Assembly: GCA_963693305.1 (NCBI GenBank) | Contig: OY855906.1 | Coordinates: 26,920,289 to 26,984,288 of the forward strand | DNA from: Meandrina meandrites | Lineage: Eukaryota > Cnidaria > Anthozoa > Scleractinia > Meandrinidae | Reading direction: 5' to 3' | DNA length: 64,000 nucleotides | In this document: one piece after another, positions 23,501 to 35,700 of the stretch | Numbering within the stretch: position 1 is the stretch's first letter | How the letters are laid out: the number at the start of each line of letters is the position of its first letter | Position numbers and translations under genes: made by a program | The notes under the pieces: model-generated | What the model saw: only the letters and a program-made list of their open reading frames with translations | The model's database searches: none | What the model was told of the DNA's origin: nothing

Positions 23501-26500
23501 TCACTATAGATGGGTACTAGTCAAGGAAAGTGGTTTCTAAACCTACCCAATTTCTGCACTTCCCAGCCTTCATAGGTGGTAAAATTCATGCAACAGACAG
23601 GCATTTTACCCAGCTCCAGGTTTTAATCAAGATGTCCTGCAAAGTGCTCCATTGTGCATCTTCACCAGCCTACATGTGTCTTGTACATGTAGTTCAATTT
23701 TAACCTTGGCAGAGGGTGGTAAAGGGGGTGGAGTGAGGGGTATAGATCTCATTTCACAGAATATAAAACAGCCCTTTCACAATTCACGAAAAATATAACA
23801 TTGTCATTTCCTGCTTCACAGAAAATAAAAAGGAACGTTTTGAGACATGGTTCACGGGAAATAAAAAGGGCTACTTGTGGGTCACAAAAATACCCTTTAC
23901 CCCCCTCTTGGTACAATTTGGTATAATTTTCCTTTATTCTGACTGGCGTGTGGTAATAATTATATGATAATGAGTACATAAAACAAAAAACACATATTAA
24001 AAAAACGAAAAATTCTTACTACCAACTTGTAGGATAAAATTGAAAACATACATGTAATAATTTTGTGCATGCAGTTGTTGAATACATCTCATTGTTTCAC
24101 GGCAATTTTTGTTTTAATTCTTTCTTTGTTTTTAGATCATGGAGTACCACTTTGAAGAACGTCTTCACATTTTGCAATGTGTAAAGTTTTTGTTAAGTTA
24201 CTGGCAAGACCCTAGACATCCATTTAGAGTAAGTCCACCGTGGAGCTCAATTCCACATACATACCTGCCAACCCCCAGGGTACAAAAATCTGGATACGTC
24301 TAGAAATCTATCCACAGATCAGTTTTTCAACCCCCCCCCCCCCCCCCCCCCCACCCCAATTTCAATCTTGGCAATGCTGTTGTGTTGTGCAAACAAAGCC
24401 TGGCAAACCACAAACCCCATGAAACAACATTGAGTAGGGGCATAAAACAGCTTTTACCCACCTGCAAGACAAGAAACTTGCAAAAAACGTGCTAAATGTG
24501 TTTGTTTCAACTAGTTTTGTCCAAGATTGCAGTATGTACAATAGTTTGTATGTTGTGGTTTAAATTTTTCGTTGGTTCAAAATTTTTCAAACTAGTTTGA
24601 TTTTTAGTTTTCATTGTTTTGTATTGATTATCATAATCTAAAACAAAGGAAATTAAAAATCAATCTGGTTTCAACAATTTTAAACCAAGGAAAAATTTAA
24701 ACCACAACATATATTCAAGGGTATGAATCCTGTGCATGCATTAATTACACTGTGCCTTCATTGTAAACTTACCCTCTTGCACAAGGCTAGATTGCAATTT
24801 TTGTTTGTAACATTAAACTTCTGTCGCTAGGAGGAGTTTGCAGATTGTATTGAAGCCATGCAGGAAAATGATGTCATGATTAAGAAGGTATTACAGCTTT
24901 GAATTTAGGCTAAGCAAATTCTGTTGTACAATACTTTGTGTGTGCTTATTCTGAACTTGGATGCATCAAATGCTTTACAGACCTTTCCTGCATTGGCACC
25001 AGTGACAATGAACTGTGCTTTGAAGTCAAGGCTTGGTTAGACAAAATACAGCACTTTGCTAATAATTTATGACAATTTTATGTCTGGACTGAAAACCATA
25101 ATGTTCATGGGTATTGAAGTGTAATGCATAAGAGGTCTGACTATTAATGCACCATTTTAGGTTGTTGTGTTTTTTCATTGGTGGCTTTGACTGAAAGCAG
25201 ATTCGTGTCACATAATTATGTCTTGTTTTAGATCACAGATCAGTACAAGAGTTGCTGTCGTGCCAAAGTCCCGGTACAGGATACCTTAGGATCATCACTG
25301 GTAAGTCAACCAGTCAATAACTACATTGTACATGTGCACATGTACATGCATGTAGGGAAAAATTGCTTTGTATAGTTAAATCAGAAAATAAGTAACTGTT
25401 AATTAAGTTATTGTATTGCATTATATACTACTTATTAACCGAGAGTGAGGTCATTACAGGGAAATCTCAGACCGAGGCCTTGATGTATTGACCGAGCGAT
25501 AGCGAGGTCAATACATCAAGGCCGAGGTCTGAGATTTCCCTGTAATGACCGAACGGACGAGGTTAATAAGTTATTTATTATATGGCCTTTTTAGCGCTGA
25601 AAAAAGGGAAACGTTTTACAATATCCGCTTGCGCGCGCAAGAGGTCATTCGAGGTCATGCGATCCAAACCAGAAGAAATGGTTTCTTCGACAATGAGGCA
25701 ATTTTTGTCTTCATTATGCCAAGATCTAGGGCAAATTTAACCACTTTAATTTTCACAAAACAAACTGACCTGTGTTTACAAGTGTTTGACCCTTAAAAAG
25801 TTATAAAAAGCTAAGGCAAGAAAAATTTTCATAATGCCTGGTCATTACTAGAAAATCTTGCCCACTCATCAGCCAATCAGAGCGTGCGTACTATTGTAGC
25901 CATATAATAAATCGAGATAAGAAGGAGATACGCTAGACTCTGAGCAGCCCCTAATTTTTCTCATGTTCAGGACTCATTAAACAAGCGAGCGTGTGAGAAA
26001 ATCATGCAATGTATGTGTTAAACTTGAAGGCTTATGGAAACTTTCCTTGGTGTTTTTATATAGCATCTGAAGACAAAATGCTCCAGATGGGCTCTGCAGT
26101 ATTTGAGAGAACAGGTACATACAACACCTTAACCATCAGGACTAACAATAAAAATGTTTTTTGCCTGTCAGTATTATTTACATGTAGTTTGGTTGAAATC
26201 TGTTTTTGGTTTAAAATTTGTAAATCAGTTTGATGTTATTTTGCTTTGTTGAGACAAAGAAAGAAAGGCAGACTGGTTTGAAAAGTTTCAAACAGAAAAC
26301 AAATTTACACCATATAAAGTTCTCATGAACACTGTGTACTACAATCAAGACATGCAAATTTACATGTAACTCTTTGAAAAGAGAGTTCGTTCCTATTGCC
26401 AGTTAACATTTGAGGTATTAGTTATTTTCATCAGAACACTGTTTTTCATCAGTGATAAGTGAAAAGGTGACCTGGATAAAGTGAAATAGATGAAGAAGCC

Positions 26501-26756
26501 TCAAACTACCGCTACTCAGAAAAAAAATTCTGAGCTCCCCAGCGGGAGTTGAACCTATGATGTTCCAGAAGCATCCAACTGGGATCTGGAAGTCAAGATC
26601 ATGGGTTGAACTGCCATTGGGGGATCAGAAATGAGAACACTCATTTATTTATTTTTTTTCATGATACAGATGCTGCTGTTGGAAATTATGCTTCTTTATT
26701 ACAAAGAGTTTGTTGTCCCAGCCAAGTCCTTGCTGGAGTTGGCAAAGCTATTTCAG
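20539..26756 (+). CDS. NUP188: NUP188 exons 1-11 (5' block)
   Basis: Exons: 20539-20555, 20714-20768, 21703-21776, 21913-21997, 22376-22456, 23369-23413, 24136-24228, 24831-24887, 25232-25300, 26064-26114, 26670-26756 (714 nt, 238 codons, ends in phase 0 at the Q of KLFQ). Exon 4 uses the TTTAG acceptor at 21912 rather than the CCCAG a few bases later, because only the former keeps phase with exon 3. Exon 10 is only 51 nt and was found by its match to the family ([10 protein letters not shown]). Introns are 0.1-1.4 kb with GTAAG-like donors. Confidence 0.92.
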
Positions 26757-29700
26757 GTACTGTGACTTGTTTATTGTATTTTAGACTTGCTCCAAGTCGC
26801 TCGTTTGATGCGCAGGAGACCGCTAGATACGGATACAGTGGGCGCGCGCAGTCTTGAAAAACAAAATGGCGGCAGATCGTGGAACGAGCGACTTGTCTCA
26901 CCTGCAGTGCGCCAATTCTGAAATATGGTGTTGCAGGTGGATTTTTCCACTGGTGGCGCCATCCAACTAATTTTTATGGTTGTCAATCAAAGTATTGCGT
27001 GCGAACTGAGCATGCGCGCTCTGCTTGCGAGACGCGATTGCTTTTTTGCCGGTTAGTAGTATAGTCGGAGTCAAACGAATACCACCTCGGGTGCACCCAC
27101 CTAATTTTGCCTCTTTCCTAAGGTTAACACTAAGGATTTTCAACTTACCTCGCTCACAAAGCTCGCTCGGTAAGTTGAAAACTTAGTGTTAACCTTAGGA
27201 AAGAGGCAAAGGTGGGTGCTGCTCGGTAGTATTCGTTTGACTCCGACTATACTACTTAGGAAAAAACCGCAAAAACAGAGAAACAACTTTACAACAAAGG
27301 GCGGCGGGACAAGCAATTAGAGGAATGTAACATTAATGTAAAACAAATGGGACGAGGAAGAAAAGGAATTCTCAACCAAAGCCGCAAAAAAACCAAAACC
27401 CCTAAAGGCAGGTTGAATACCCAACATACATTATTTATCGCAGAACCAGAGAAAGGACAAATTATAGACCCGCCAATACAGATTTCAGAACAGCTGCTCA
27501 CAACAATGAAAAAAATGAGCCCACAAGATTTAAAGAACTCGCTAATCACACAGCAAGAAGAAGAGGAAGAAGTGGAAATATGTGAATTAACAGATCTGGA
27601 GGAGTTCGTTTTGACAGGACCAGGAGAACCAGTTTATGAAACACCGATTATGACTTCACAGCTCTGCGGCAGAATAATGTCGAATGAGTTTAGCGAGGCC
27701 CAGGTGGAGTACATATTAAAGAAAAGTTTGGGCTTTTAGAGGAAAAAGCTAATTAATAAAAAGTTGAAAGCGATGGCAGAAGCAGCAATACAAGAATTCA
27801 CACCCGAGCAAAAAAAGCTATTCAACCAAAAGCTGAAAAAGTTGGAAGAAGAGATAGAAAAGTACCAAGAAGCCACGCACATAGAGTTCGAAGGGCGGAA
27901 AATCAGGAAAACGTTGACCCAGCGCATCCCGTGGACAAAGGAAGAGTGGGAAAAATACCAGCGGGATAAAAAGGCCCACGACAATAAAAAACTAAACAGC
28001 TTCATAGATAAAGTTTTCTTCGAAGACGGCGCGCTGCAAATGCCAATGCCAAAAGAAAAAAAGGGAATAAACCTAAAAGAAATAAAAAAACAACAGGACA
28101 AAAGCAGCGAGCTAAATAGCTTCATAGATAAAGTATTCTTCGAAGACGGGGCGCTGCAATTAGAGAAACGCGGCATAAGGAAATAAACATGGATACATTA
28201 GAACTGATACAAGCACTTCCACAAGAACTTCGAGAAAAAATCTGCAACGAGTATATTGTAATAAAACTCTGGCAGCGTAAAATGCTTGGCTGGGACGATG
28301 TCAGAAAAGAGATCAATAAAGGGTATACTTCAATGAAGCTCAAACAGCGTAAAACTCTTGGCTGGGATGAAGTTCATGCTGCAATTTATGAAGCACCATT
28401 TTGCGATCACAATAAACAAATTGTAAGGGTCTTGTTCTGTTATAAATGTGACAGAAGCAGATGTTCGCGAAATGGTCTCTGTAATCTGTGTATTAGAAAT
28501 GGATTCAGACACTATCTCGGCTATCCTATTTTTGATGAAAATGATTATGATGAGTGCTTCAAGAGATCTTTCTCCTCAAAATGGAGAGGAGTCTTTGCGT
28601 GATATTTCTGAGAAGAAGAGCGGGCGGCAAACTTACTTCTTAAAAGAAAAATCGTCTATTAAAATTAAACTTACTAATATACGTTTTGTATTAGATAGGC
28701 CTCTATCCGCGTGGTCGTGTTGAGATAAATAAACCGCAAAATACTCTCCCGGGTCTATTTTTTTTCTTTCATTATCGCTGCCCCAACGGGGCTCTGCATA
28801 TTGGTATTTTAAACCACTAGCATTTCGTATGCTTGTAAATGGGTAGTTATGTCTGAAACCATAAGGTAAAGTAAAATTAAAACCTATTCTTTCAAAAGTT
28901 CGAGAGGCACCCTTTTGTTCTATAATTAAAGCTGAGATACCATCGAGTAAGCAAGGAAATGGCGCCATTACACGAATGTCATTACCGAATTTAACAAAAG
29001 TTCTATTACCAGTAACATTTTCATCCGAGTTCCATTCTCCAGTTATTACTATTCTAGGTTGGAAATTCTTTAACGCATAACCGTTTAGATCTAAATCTTT
29101 TTGTAATTTGATTGTATCGCTGTCTGTTGCGAAGCCTGGATCATAATTTTTTATTTGAAAAAAGTTCATATCTAAATTTGTTTGTAGAGTAAAATCACCG
29201 TCGGAAGCGAGAAAGAAAACATCATCGTAAATAATTCCGTCTATATCTGATTGATACCCCTTAACACCGTAAATGATTAAAGCGGCCTTTTCACTAGCTG
29301 CTGAACCATCATAACCCGGATTTAAAATATCAAAATAGATAGTGTCGTCATTCTTATCTTTTAATTTGTAAGTATTAAAAATGATCCTCATATACGGAGG
29401 GTTATGGGTGGCAAAGCGTTTGGTGTGGTAGGTAATAGTACTGGAGGCCAACTTGTTTAAAGGGTTAAGAAACCAGTTTTGGTCGTTTTTGTTTTTAGGG
29501 TAAAAGAACTCAACACATATAGTGTACTCTCCTTCTTTTAGAGGTGTTTTATTCAACGCCAAACGCGAGTTGAAAGAATTGTCACTTGTTTTTATAATGT
29601 TAAAAGTGTAAGCCTTTTTATTGACACTGTGAAGGTTGGATGTAAAGTCTTCAACGGTAACAGAAGAAATATTGTTTACAGCTGAAACACCAACCCTTTG

Positions 29701-32700
29701 GGTTAAAAATCCTAAGTCATTCTTTTTATGGGCGTGCCCAGTTGTAATTGCAGAGGAGCCCACATATTTTTTCATTGAAGTGAGATTGACAGCATCTTGA
29801 TCGCCGACAGGATTTGCGAGCTGTTTGATTGCATGGTCGTTCATGACAATGTCACCAGTAACGCTAGCTGATGATACATCCCCACTATCACCCTTATCAC
29901 CTTTTGCACCTTTTGGTCCAATAGCGCCTCTCGAACCCGCAGGTCCAGTTGCTCCAGTGGGTCCCGCAGGTCCTGTAGCTCCAGTTGGTCCGGTTGGCCC
30001 AGTAGCTCCAGCAGGTCCGGTAGGTCCGGTCGGTCCTTGTGAGCCCGTATCACCTTTTATTCCTTTTTCCCCAACATCGCCTTTATCTCCTTTAGGACCT
30101 TGTGGGCCAGTATCGCCCTTATCCCCTTTTTCACCTTTTGGACCCTGTGGTCCAGTTGCACCAGTTGGACCAGCAGGACCAGCAGGGCCAGCTTGCCCTC
30201 GGATTGAAGTAGACTCTTCATGTGTTTGAGTTGCGCCCGTAGCACCGTTAAGAAACCCCATCTCTATATATTTTCGTCAAAATTTTTTAGAGTTTGTTTT
30301 TTTGGTTTGTCGTGGTATAAAAAAGAATATTTAGCATCGGTAGCCCTTTCAAGCAGCGCTCTGTCAATTCCCAATTCATCGGCAATACGGTTATTTTCTC
30401 TGGGAAGAAAGTTGAAAATGCAAAAGTGGCTACAATTATCTCGGATGTTTTTGGGGACCTTAAAATAGCTTTGAGAAAGATAAATGACGCTGCAATTGCG
30501 GTGGCGACCGTTGATAAAATAATCGATAATGTCGTTTTGGTTGCTTTCACAAACCATGTCATCGAAAATTACAATCTTTTGATTGTCAGTGGACAGCGTT
30601 TCCAAAGGGATAACATCGTTGGCGGCTTCAATAACATTATAGTCAGCCACAGGATTGACTCTTGTGTCGAAATCATCAATCATATATTGGTACTTGTCTT
30701 GATGCAGGTTCTTAGCGCAAAGGTAAATTTTGTCGTAGACCAACAGCCTGTAAAGCATATGCATGAGAATATTTGTCTTACCAGAGTTGCTTGGCCCGCA
30801 AATAAGCATCCGAAAGGTATCAGCTGGCATACAAGGGTGGCCTTGCTTGTAATTACTTTTTGTAGTCAAACTGGGGTCGTAATTGGGAATTTTCATTTTT
30901 TTCTGTTATATATACGGCAAAAATATGTCCATGAAGAAGTGGCAAAAACTTGTCAGCGAAAAGGCTGAAGTTGAGCAGCAGAACGACAAAATCCTCGCGG
31001 TGATAAAAAATACCAAAATCAATAAAGGGTTTGGCCAGCTATCAGGTGAGGATTTGTTCAAACCTATCACATCGCGGCTTGATAAACTCCAAGTAGGGGA
31101 TAGCAACTCAGTTGCTGAACCAAAAGAAGAGGTTCCAGACTATGGTATGGATGAGTTTGATTTAAACAACCCCTTCGACGGAGATTTTAACCCGGATGAG
31201 GAAACTCCACCTCCAACACCATCACCATCACCTACACCATCACCAACACCAACACCAACACCATCACCATCACCAACATCATCACCACCACCATCTCCTA
31301 CATCAACACCGTTACCACCTTTAGCTGAAGAGGAAGAAATGGAATTAATGGAAGAAGAGCAACCAAGTACAAGTGGGGTAAAACCCCAACCAAGTAAATG
31401 GGGGCCACCACAAGAACCGGGTATCAAGGGATCAGAGTCGGTTGACCTGCAGACACTGAGCAGCATGTTAACAAAAAATAAAGACAATCCTGACTATGTT
31501 GTAAAAAGCCCAAAATCAAAATTCCGCGGCTACACATTGGCAGACATAAAAAAGGCAAGAGATGAAATTCTTGACAGGAGAAAAGGGAATAAACAGCCCA
31601 GGGCGGTTTTACCCAAGGGTGTGGAGGAACTCGACAGTCCTGGGGAGTGGGGTTTACCCCACCAGGAAGGAAGCGGAAGTGTTGATCCAAACGCTTTGGT
31701 TGAAAGGCTATACTTAAGCTTGGCGTCTATACAGGCGGGCAACACTTCACTGAAGCTGAAAAAACAGGTCCAGCAGATGTTGGGGTTGCTGGTAAAGCTA
31801 AAGGAAATAACACAAAAAGAAGCCCACAAAATTTTGGGAAGTATTATATAAGCATGTCAACCCATTTTCATTTCAACCTGTTGCTCGACTCGCAGCTGGC
31901 CAAACAAAACAACGCCAACAGCAAGTCACATGACTTCACAATTAAGTTTGACCCGCCAATCGCTTTAGAACCCTCCAAATCATACAAGGCGGCGTTAAAT
32001 GAGCTGGTATCTATGACCTATTCGTGGTACAACATCGCGAAACTGTACAACAACAACAAGTTTAAATGGCGGAAAAAATCAGAGAACTGGAAAACCGTGA
32101 CAATTCCGGATGGAATGTATGATTACAAAGGTCTCAACACCACCATCCAGTCGCTTATCGGAAGAGTGGATCCCAAGGATGAAAAATCCAAGTTTATTTT
32201 TCAGCTGTATTTTCACACCACAACGTATCGGGCGGTCATTTTGTTGCAGGACGGCTACGAGCTTGACCTAACCGAAGGTGAATTCGCTCCGTTGCTGGGT
32301 TTTTACAAGAAAACAATAGACAGGGCGAACAACAGGAGCGACCTCGTCCCAAATATAACAAGAGGCGTCGACTGGATCTACATCCATTGCGATCTCATTA
32401 CAAGGGCCGTGGACAACATCGGGGGTGACGTTATGTTCTCTTTTTCAACCGCTGAACTCGCCGTCAGCTACCCCTTTTCAAAAGAGCCTCACCGCCTCCT
32501 GTGGCACCCGGTGAACAAAAATAGAATCAATGCGATAAATATCAAAATCACGGACGGGCGCAACAACATTATAGATCTGAATGACCAAGACGTGGCTTTA
32601 AGTATCATCATTGAAGAAGAAACACCTAAGCGCATCTGAAAATAATTTACACATAAATAATTTACACATAAGTATAATAATGAATCATCCGAGCGAGTGG

Positions 32701-35700
32701 GCGAGATATTATGACGCGCCAAACGGGACATATAGATACAGACACAAAGGTACGGGGGTTGTAAGAGACACCCTGATGAATATAGGAAAGCGGTTCAAAA
32801 AGCAAGTCACCCGTAAGTCGTTGGAGAAGGCTGTAAATGAAGCCTCAAAGCAAATGCTGAAAAAAGCCGCAGAAAAAGCAGAAGAAAAAGCGGCTGACAA
32901 GATACAAGCGGTTTTGCGAAATAGCAACTCAGTTGCTGCCCCACACCCCCAAGGTAAAAAGACCCCAAGTGTAAAACCAAAGAGTAAAAAGACTCCAACT
33001 GTAAAACCTAAGGGTAAACAGAAACTTAGTACCGAGTCGAAACAAAAACTGAAGAAGATGCTAAACCCTGGGGTAGCAACTCAGTTGAGCGGGGATTCAC
33101 GGAAAAAGTTAAACCAGATTTTAAACGCGGGTCGGGCTGCAAGGATGAAAGTAAACCAATTGATAGCAGAAAATTAAAATAATTTTTTAAAAAGATATAT
33201 AAGGATTAGAATAAAGTATAAGCTTTTTATTCACACTGCGAGGGTAGGATGTTCAGAAGCCACAGGCATTTGGAAAAAACAGAGTATGTTCGTATCATGT
33301 TAGACAAACCGATCACTATCCCGGGAAACAATCAGCACCAGGTAAAGACAAACTATAAATTCACACTCACCGACCGAGACAACTGGTATGACTGGTATAA
33401 CGCCTACATCCGGGCTGATTTCACTTTCGAGGCAACCGCAAATGGTGCGCTAGTTGCAGCAGACACCCGATCGGCGCCCATTAACGGCTCGTTTTCATTG
33501 ATAAACAAACTTGTGTTGAAATCAGCAGGCAAAAACATTTACAACGTAGACAACATTCACAAGCTCATATTTATCAAAAACTTGTTGGACTTTTCAGATG
33601 ACTATGCGAGGAGCGCGGCAAAAGATCAGTTTTGGTATTTGGACACAACGGGTAGCGTTGTAACAGCCGCCGCTGCCACCAACCAAGGAATCAGAGCAAG
33701 GGGCTTGCTTGCCCTCGGCGACCCCCAAAAAACGGTTGAAACCCTCATTCCGCTTAACAGGTACTCATTCTTCGAAGAGCTGAATGACAAGCTTCTCCCC
33801 CCCATGCAGATTGAGCTTGAAATTGAGCTACAATCGGATGCAGAGCTGATTTGGCAAAACGATGGCACCGATCGCAGAATAGTGGTGAGAAACTTCGAGC
33901 TGTGGGTTCCATTGCTGCGTTTCACCAGCGAAGGACAGAAGCTCGCAAACGAAAACTTTTTGAAACCTCAGAAATGGACGTACCTGAATGAAATGCTCCA
34001 ACCCAGCAGTAGCCGGCGTGACGCTTTTGGTTCGTGGCAGATAAATCCTGGTATAAAGGATGCCAAACATGTTTTCATTTTCATTCAACGGTCGGCGAAG
34101 AAGGACGCCTTGACAGAAAACCCCTACTTCTTTGACACCTTTGACATTGATGGAGACAATTCAGCCAAGCTAGCGACCTGCCGGCTACAATACGGCTCTT
34201 CACAGTACTATCCGGAGCTGGACTACGACGAAAACTTCAAACTGCGCATTCTTAATGACTTAATGAACTACCGGTACCGCAAAAACGACTACAACACCGG
34301 TGTGCAGCTTCAGCCCAACAACTTCAAAGATTTATACCCAATACTTTATTTCGACCTACGTGAAAACAAGGATAACATGACCAACGACCCGAAGCAGATG
34401 GTTTTTCACTACAGGCTCAACGAGGCGGCCAACGCGCAAGACTACACCATTTATGCAGGAATTTTGTACGAGTCCGAATTTGCTCTCAGGCAGGTGGGTA
34501 ATGAGCTGGTGATGGGTTAAAAGTAAAATAATTTTGTATGAAATATAAGAATGACGACTTACTATCCGCATAAGATTTCACTTTCAGATGGGCAGAAGGT
34601 AAACCTCGCGCGAGCCTTTGGGTCAGGAGAAGCAGTTACGCTCAGATTTAAAAACGAGGCCATAACCGGTGGTAGCGACACTTTGCACTTGACCACCCGG
34701 CAGATCAAAAAAATAGAGCGCGCTATCAAAAACAAAACGGGCGTGGACATAGACATGAGCAAGACACAAATCAGACATGTGCGCAACGCTATCAAAAAAA
34801 CAACAGGATCAGGCATGCGGGTAAAACCCCCAACAGGTGGAAAGGGAATGCGCATCAATCCTCCACCATATATGCGCCCTCCTCCATTTATAGGTTCTTG
34901 GGGTGACCAAAAAAAAGCCCGCCTTCGTTGATGTCCCCTTAACTGATTATGACTTGCAGCGATGGTGCCAATACTTGAAAATCCCCATCAAAGGTATATT
35001 TGCGAGAGACGAGATCCACGTGAAAAACCACTCCCCTTGTATAATCAACATGGATGATCTTGGAGGGCCAGGCACCCATTGGGTATGCTGCTGGGATGGA
35101 ACTGAATATTTTGACTCTTTTGGTTTACCTCCACCCGCAGAATGGGAAATTGAGTTGATTCTTGAAGGTAAGCAGACCTTTCTTCGGAATGACAACCAGC
35201 TTCAGGAGGAATTCAGTGTGCGCTGCGGCTACTACTGTTTGCTTTTCCTAAATGAGCGTAACAAAGGACGGTCGTTTCGAGATATTTTGAGCATGTTTTC
35301 TGAAAATACGCGCGCCAACGAGGCTGTGGTGAAGGTTTATTTTACACATAATGTAAGTGGGGTAAACCCCACACCCCAGTGAAATTTTGCTAGTTATATA
35401 GGATGGATGTTTACTGTGTGAAAGAAAAGCGCTTCACACCCAATGTGGAGGGAAGTGAAAAAATCACTACCACAAAAAACAATAGAAGGCTGCTTAAAGT
35501 AAAATGCGCAAGCTGCGGCATTACAAAGACAAGGATCATAAGTGACAGTTGGGTTAAGCCTGAAAATAATAAAACACAAAATGGTGCTGCTCAAGAAGGA
35601 GGTAATATTTTGGATCCAATATTTAAGTGGACCAGAAGGGGTTTACCCAAAAAGAAGAGAGAAGAACTTGCACGCGCTGAAAAAAGAATGTTTGGAGGTG

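Noticed and set aside
29825..30229. Pro-rich plus-strand frame opposite the fibre gene
   Set aside because: Antisense shadow of Gly-X-Y codons.
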